Source of the DNA: Thiotrichaceae bacterium
Lineage (GTDB): Bacteria; Pseudomonadota; Gammaproteobacteria; SZUA-229
Direction: 5' to 3'
Assembly (NCBI GenBank): GCA_002746365.1
Contig: NVWZ01000002.1
Location: 69,021 to 86,741 of the forward strand
DNA: 17,721 nucleotides
How positions within the stretch are numbered: the first letter of the stretch is position 1; every line of letters starts with the position of its first letter. Below, one piece after another: positions 15,397-17,721 of this stretch. The notes beneath the pieces were generated by a model. The model saw only the letters and a program-made list of their open reading frames with translations, was not told where the DNA came from and did no database searches. A program made the translations under genes and the position numbers.

Positions 15397-16035
15397 CTAT
15401 TTTCTGGCCACTATCCATGTAACAGCTGGCCACACTTTCTCATTATATGTAGCTAATTTATTAATCGGATGCCAACTTGCCTCTGGTATACCCTGGAAGC
15501 GCAAGCCAAGCCAAATATAAGGCCATATAAATCTGTTACCCCATCCAGAACAGTCGATAATTTCACCAAATCCCTGACATAAGTACTTCAGCGCCGAAGG
15601 TGAAAACCTCCACAAATCTTCCGGCCCCCAATGAATTTGCTGTATAAAACACGTAGTATGTACAGCTATACCGCCTGGTTTTAGGACTCTAAGAGATTCA
15701 TCAATAGCAAGCTGAGGGTTGCCATCAATATGCTCAAGAACTTGGTCGCTAATAATGAAGTCGAAACTCTCATCTGGAAAGTTTAGATCTAAAATATTGT
15801 ATTCCGGATAATCAGCAATTGTAAGTTGCTCCTCGTTAAAGCCCATAACCTTACATAGTCTCTCTGACCCACTTATAGCAAGTACTTTTGAATCTTTTTC
15901 AATTACAACAGAATCAAAAACCTCACTTAAGTGTTTATACATATAATATCGCCATATATGCGGTCCACGGCGCATTCCTATCATGCTTAATTTAATAGGC
16001 GCCTGTATAATTATTCTTAAAATTTTTCCAACCAT
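15397..16035 (-). CDS. Class I SAM-dependent methyltransferase (type 11-like)
   Basis: Seen: 212 residues from ATG 16035. After a basic, hydrophobic N-terminus (KILRIIIQAPIKLSMIGM), a GPHIWRYYMYKHLSEVF segment leads to strand 1, KVLAISGSERL (50-60). ADYPEYNILDLNFPDESFDF (74-93) follows, then IISDQVLEHIDGNPQLAIDE (94-113), LRVLKPGG (115-122), and EDLWRFSPSALKYLC (139-153). Known: 'FD.I.S.QVLEHI' and 'RVLKPGG' are hallmarks of Methyltransf_11. Odd: the usual D-x-G-x-G of motif I is replaced by ISGSE. Inferred: a sugar or lipid-carrier methyltransferase in the cluster. An ATG at 16068 (11 residues more) is possible; 16035 is preferred for the GTGGA placed 6 bases upstream. Gaps of over 200 bases on both sides suggest its own promoter. 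Confidence 0.83.
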   Translation of the reverse strand: MVGKILRIIIQAPIKLSMIGMRRGPHIWRYYMYKHLSEVFDSVVIEKDSKVLAISGSERLCKVMGFNEEQLTIADYPEYNILDLNFPDESFDFIISDQVLEHIDGNPQLAIDESLRVLKPGGIAVHTTCFIQQIHWGPEDLWRFSPSALKYLCQGFGEIIDCSGWGNRFIWPYIWLGLRFQGIPEASWHPINKLATYNEKVWPAVTWIVARK

Positions 16036-16185
16036 AATATATCCACTACACTTAAATTTATGATTCATCAGTACCAGTTAATTCGTCTGTTCTGATATTT
16101 TTTTTAAAAAAGTATTCCTTATTAAGAACAGAGTATATATTAATAAATATTACACTGTAGTAGGTATACAAATCTAAACACGAAC

Positions 16186-16201
16186 TAGCATTTAAATGCT
16201 A
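16186..16201. promoter_or_regulatory. 16-base perfect palindrome upstream of methyltransferase gene
   Basis: TAGCATTTAAATGCTA is perfectly self-complementary and lies in the 224-base gap between the flippase stop and the methyltransferase start. It is a candidate dimeric regulator site, or a hairpin in the leader. No T-run follows on the minus strand, so it is not a standard terminator. Confidence 0.35.
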
Positions 16202-16292
16202 CCAAGCTACGTATAGATTAGTATATGTCTGATTCATACGAAAGTTATTTTCAAATAAAGAAACACATAATGTCTAAAATCACCACAATGTA

Positions 16293-17721
16293 TTAATTAT
16301 TTCGTTGAGCCTTCATACAATCAATATTTATAAAAAACATTTCTAATTTGGTAGCAAATAATTTCAATTTTTCTGAAGCCGGCGCTATAGATATCAACAT
16401 ATTACACATCTCCTTCCCTACTTTTTCACCATTAATCATTCCTAGCACTGTAAAATATAAGAGCGCGTCAACTAGCAAACCTAAGCTCATACCCAAATAA
16501 CCCTGTATCTCATAGCTGACTTTATACGCTAGTATGCCAGCAATGACAGCAGCAACCAGTGAAGGAAAAATATTTGAAACTATCTTCGGCCTAATTAGCT
16601 TATGAACCTTAAATATCACAAGCGGAGTCGAGAGTAATATTGCAAGAACCATAGCTATTGCATATCCCATCAAATCAAGAGTATCCACAAGCGCCATCAA
16701 AATAACAACATGAAAAATAAAACGCAATAGATGAGTAATCAGTGGAGTTATAGCATCACCCGTGGCCTTTAACACCTGCAGATATGGCATAAGCAATGCA
16801 AATATTAAATACCCAAATGACATTACGTAAAGTATCGGTAACGTCGCACTCCATTTATTTGTAACCACCAGTTCGATAAATAGTTCTGCTTGCGAGAGAA
16901 GCATTGATAGCATAAAAAAAGACACTATGCTGCCTAACAACAGACTCTTTTCTACCAATCTTTGCAATTGCACCAGATCATCCTGAATTCTACCAAAAAC
17001 CCGCAACTGTACCTGGCCTATAAGGATTAGTGGCTGATGAGCAAGTGCATCCAGCAGTTTTTTCGCAAAGTTAACTAAACCGACAGCTGCAGGCCCAAGA
17101 ACAGTACCAACAACAATTGGAACAACAGCATTATTAGCAAGAGCCGTGAAACTCCCCATTTGAATAGGAACCCCAAACTTTAATATCTCTCTTGCTGTTT
17201 CACGATGAAATCCAAATGCCGGTCTCCACCAGGATATGTAATAAAGTATGACTACACCAGTCAGACCTCGTAACAAAGTCGCCACCACTAGCGACCATAT
17301 ACCATAACCCATTATCGCCATACCAATCGCAACTGAAAGATAGACAAGATATTCAGCCACTTCTGATATGGCAAGCAAATCATGCCGGAGTTGTCTTTGT
17401 AATAAAATTGACGGGATAGTTTTCAGTGAGGCAAGCAACAACGCAATACCAAGTACCCGTATTAACCAGGTATAGCTATCATCCAATTCATAATGATTTG
17501 CGATGTGAGGAGCAAACAACATAATCAACAACAGAGAAATCAACACAACACTCTGCTGTAGAGTAAAGGCTGTACGCAACTCTATCTCTGTCACGTTATC
17601 CTTTTTCCTTAGCAAGGCAGCAGATAAACCGAGACTGCTAACTGCCTCGAAAAATATAATAACAAAATTCGCAATTGCGAATATACCGAACATTTCTGGT
17701 GTTAGTATCCGAGCCAGCACC
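16293..17721 (-). CDS. Wzx-type polysaccharide flippase (WzxC-like), N-terminus beyond right edge
   Basis: Seen: 475 codons are visible and open to the window edge. They begin within ARILTPEMFGIFAIANFVII, a motif normally found some 30-40 residues into the family, so the true start lies outside. About twelve or thirteen hydrophobic segments follow, with LGLSAALLRKKDNVTEIELR, GVPIQMGSFTALANNAVVPI, and AAVGLVNFAKKLLDALAHQP in the middle. The C-terminus is basic. Known: 'LARLLTPEDFG' and the 'G....G.A.KL......P' block are typical of Polysacc_synt_3/WzxC members of the MOP exporter superfamily. Inferred: it flips undecaprenyl-diphosphate-linked repeat units across the inner membrane. The valine codon GTG at 17720 is internal, not a start. 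It is the first gene of the visible minus-strand run. Confidence 0.9.
   Translation of the reverse strand, partial: VLARILTPEMFGIFAIANFVIIFFEAVSSLGLSAALLRKKDNVTEIELRTAFTLQQSVVLISLLLIMLFAPHIANHYELDDSYTWLIRVLGIALLLASLKTIPSILLQRQLRHDLLAISEVAEYLVYLSVAIGMAIMGYGIWSLVVATLLRGLTGVVILYYISWWRPAFGFHRETAREILKFGVPIQMGSFTALANNAVVPIVVGTVLGPAAVGLVNFAKKLLDALAHQPLILIGQVQLRVFGRIQDDLVQLQRLVEKSLLLGSIVSFFMLSMLLSQAELFIELVVTNKWSATLPILYVMSFGYLIFALLMPYLQVLKATGDAITPLITHLLRFIFHVVILMALVDTLDLMGYAIAMVLAILLSTPLVIFKVHKLIRPKIVSNIFPSLVAAVIAGILAYKVSYEIQGYLGMSLGLLVDALLYFTVLGMINGEKVGKEMCNMLISIAPASEKLKLFATKLEMFFINIDCMKAQRNN

Noticed and set aside
17718..17720. GTG as the start codon of the flippase.
   Set aside because: It falls inside the conserved LARILTPEMFG motif, which is normally 30-40 residues into the protein. 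The gene simply continues past the window.

Overview
The window is a stretch of a surface-polysaccharide biosynthesis locus from an AT-rich Gram-negative bacterium. A gammaproteobacterium is most likely, judging from the Wzx/Wzy-type genes, the WcaL- and WaaE-like glycosyltransferases and the sulfotransferases. The genus cannot be read from the sequence. There are no nucleotide-sugar synthesis genes, no export or co-polymerase genes and no RNA genes here, so the locus must continue past both ends.

Layout. Bases 1-507 (minus) hold the N-terminal part of a family-4 glycosyltransferase that runs off the left edge. Bases 508-904 are a divergent, gene-free control region with two near-perfect inverted repeats. 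Bases 905-4077 (plus) form a short island: a Wzy/O-antigen-ligase-like membrane protein, a secreted glycosidase-like protein, and the wreck of an O-acetylation module (the start of an MBOAT acyltransferase gene with in-frame stops, joined out of frame to the end of an SGNH-hydrolase-like gene). Bases 4256-17721 (minus) are a long, mostly tightly packed run read right to left: Wzx-type flippase (cut by the right edge), class I methyltransferase, beta-propeller protein, (alpha/alpha)-toroid protein, WcaL-like GT4, WaaE-like GT2, FkbM methyltransferase, TuaH-like glycosyltransferase, GT4, two different sulfotransferases, and a last GT4.

How the genes fit together (inference). At least six glycosyltransferases, counting the partial one, would build a repeat unit on a lipid carrier. 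The flippase would move it across the inner membrane and the Wzy-like protein would polymerise or ligate it. FkbM-type O-methylation and two sulfotransferases would decorate it, so the product is plausibly a sulfated, methylated polysaccharide. A former O-acetylation step appears to have been lost. The secreted glycosidase-like protein may trim or release the polymer. The propeller and toroid genes sit inside the operon with no obvious established role.

The most unusual points are the MBOAT/SGNH gene relic, the two sulfotransferases side by side, and the propeller protein, which lacks an export signal but ends in an aromatic, membrane-like tail.
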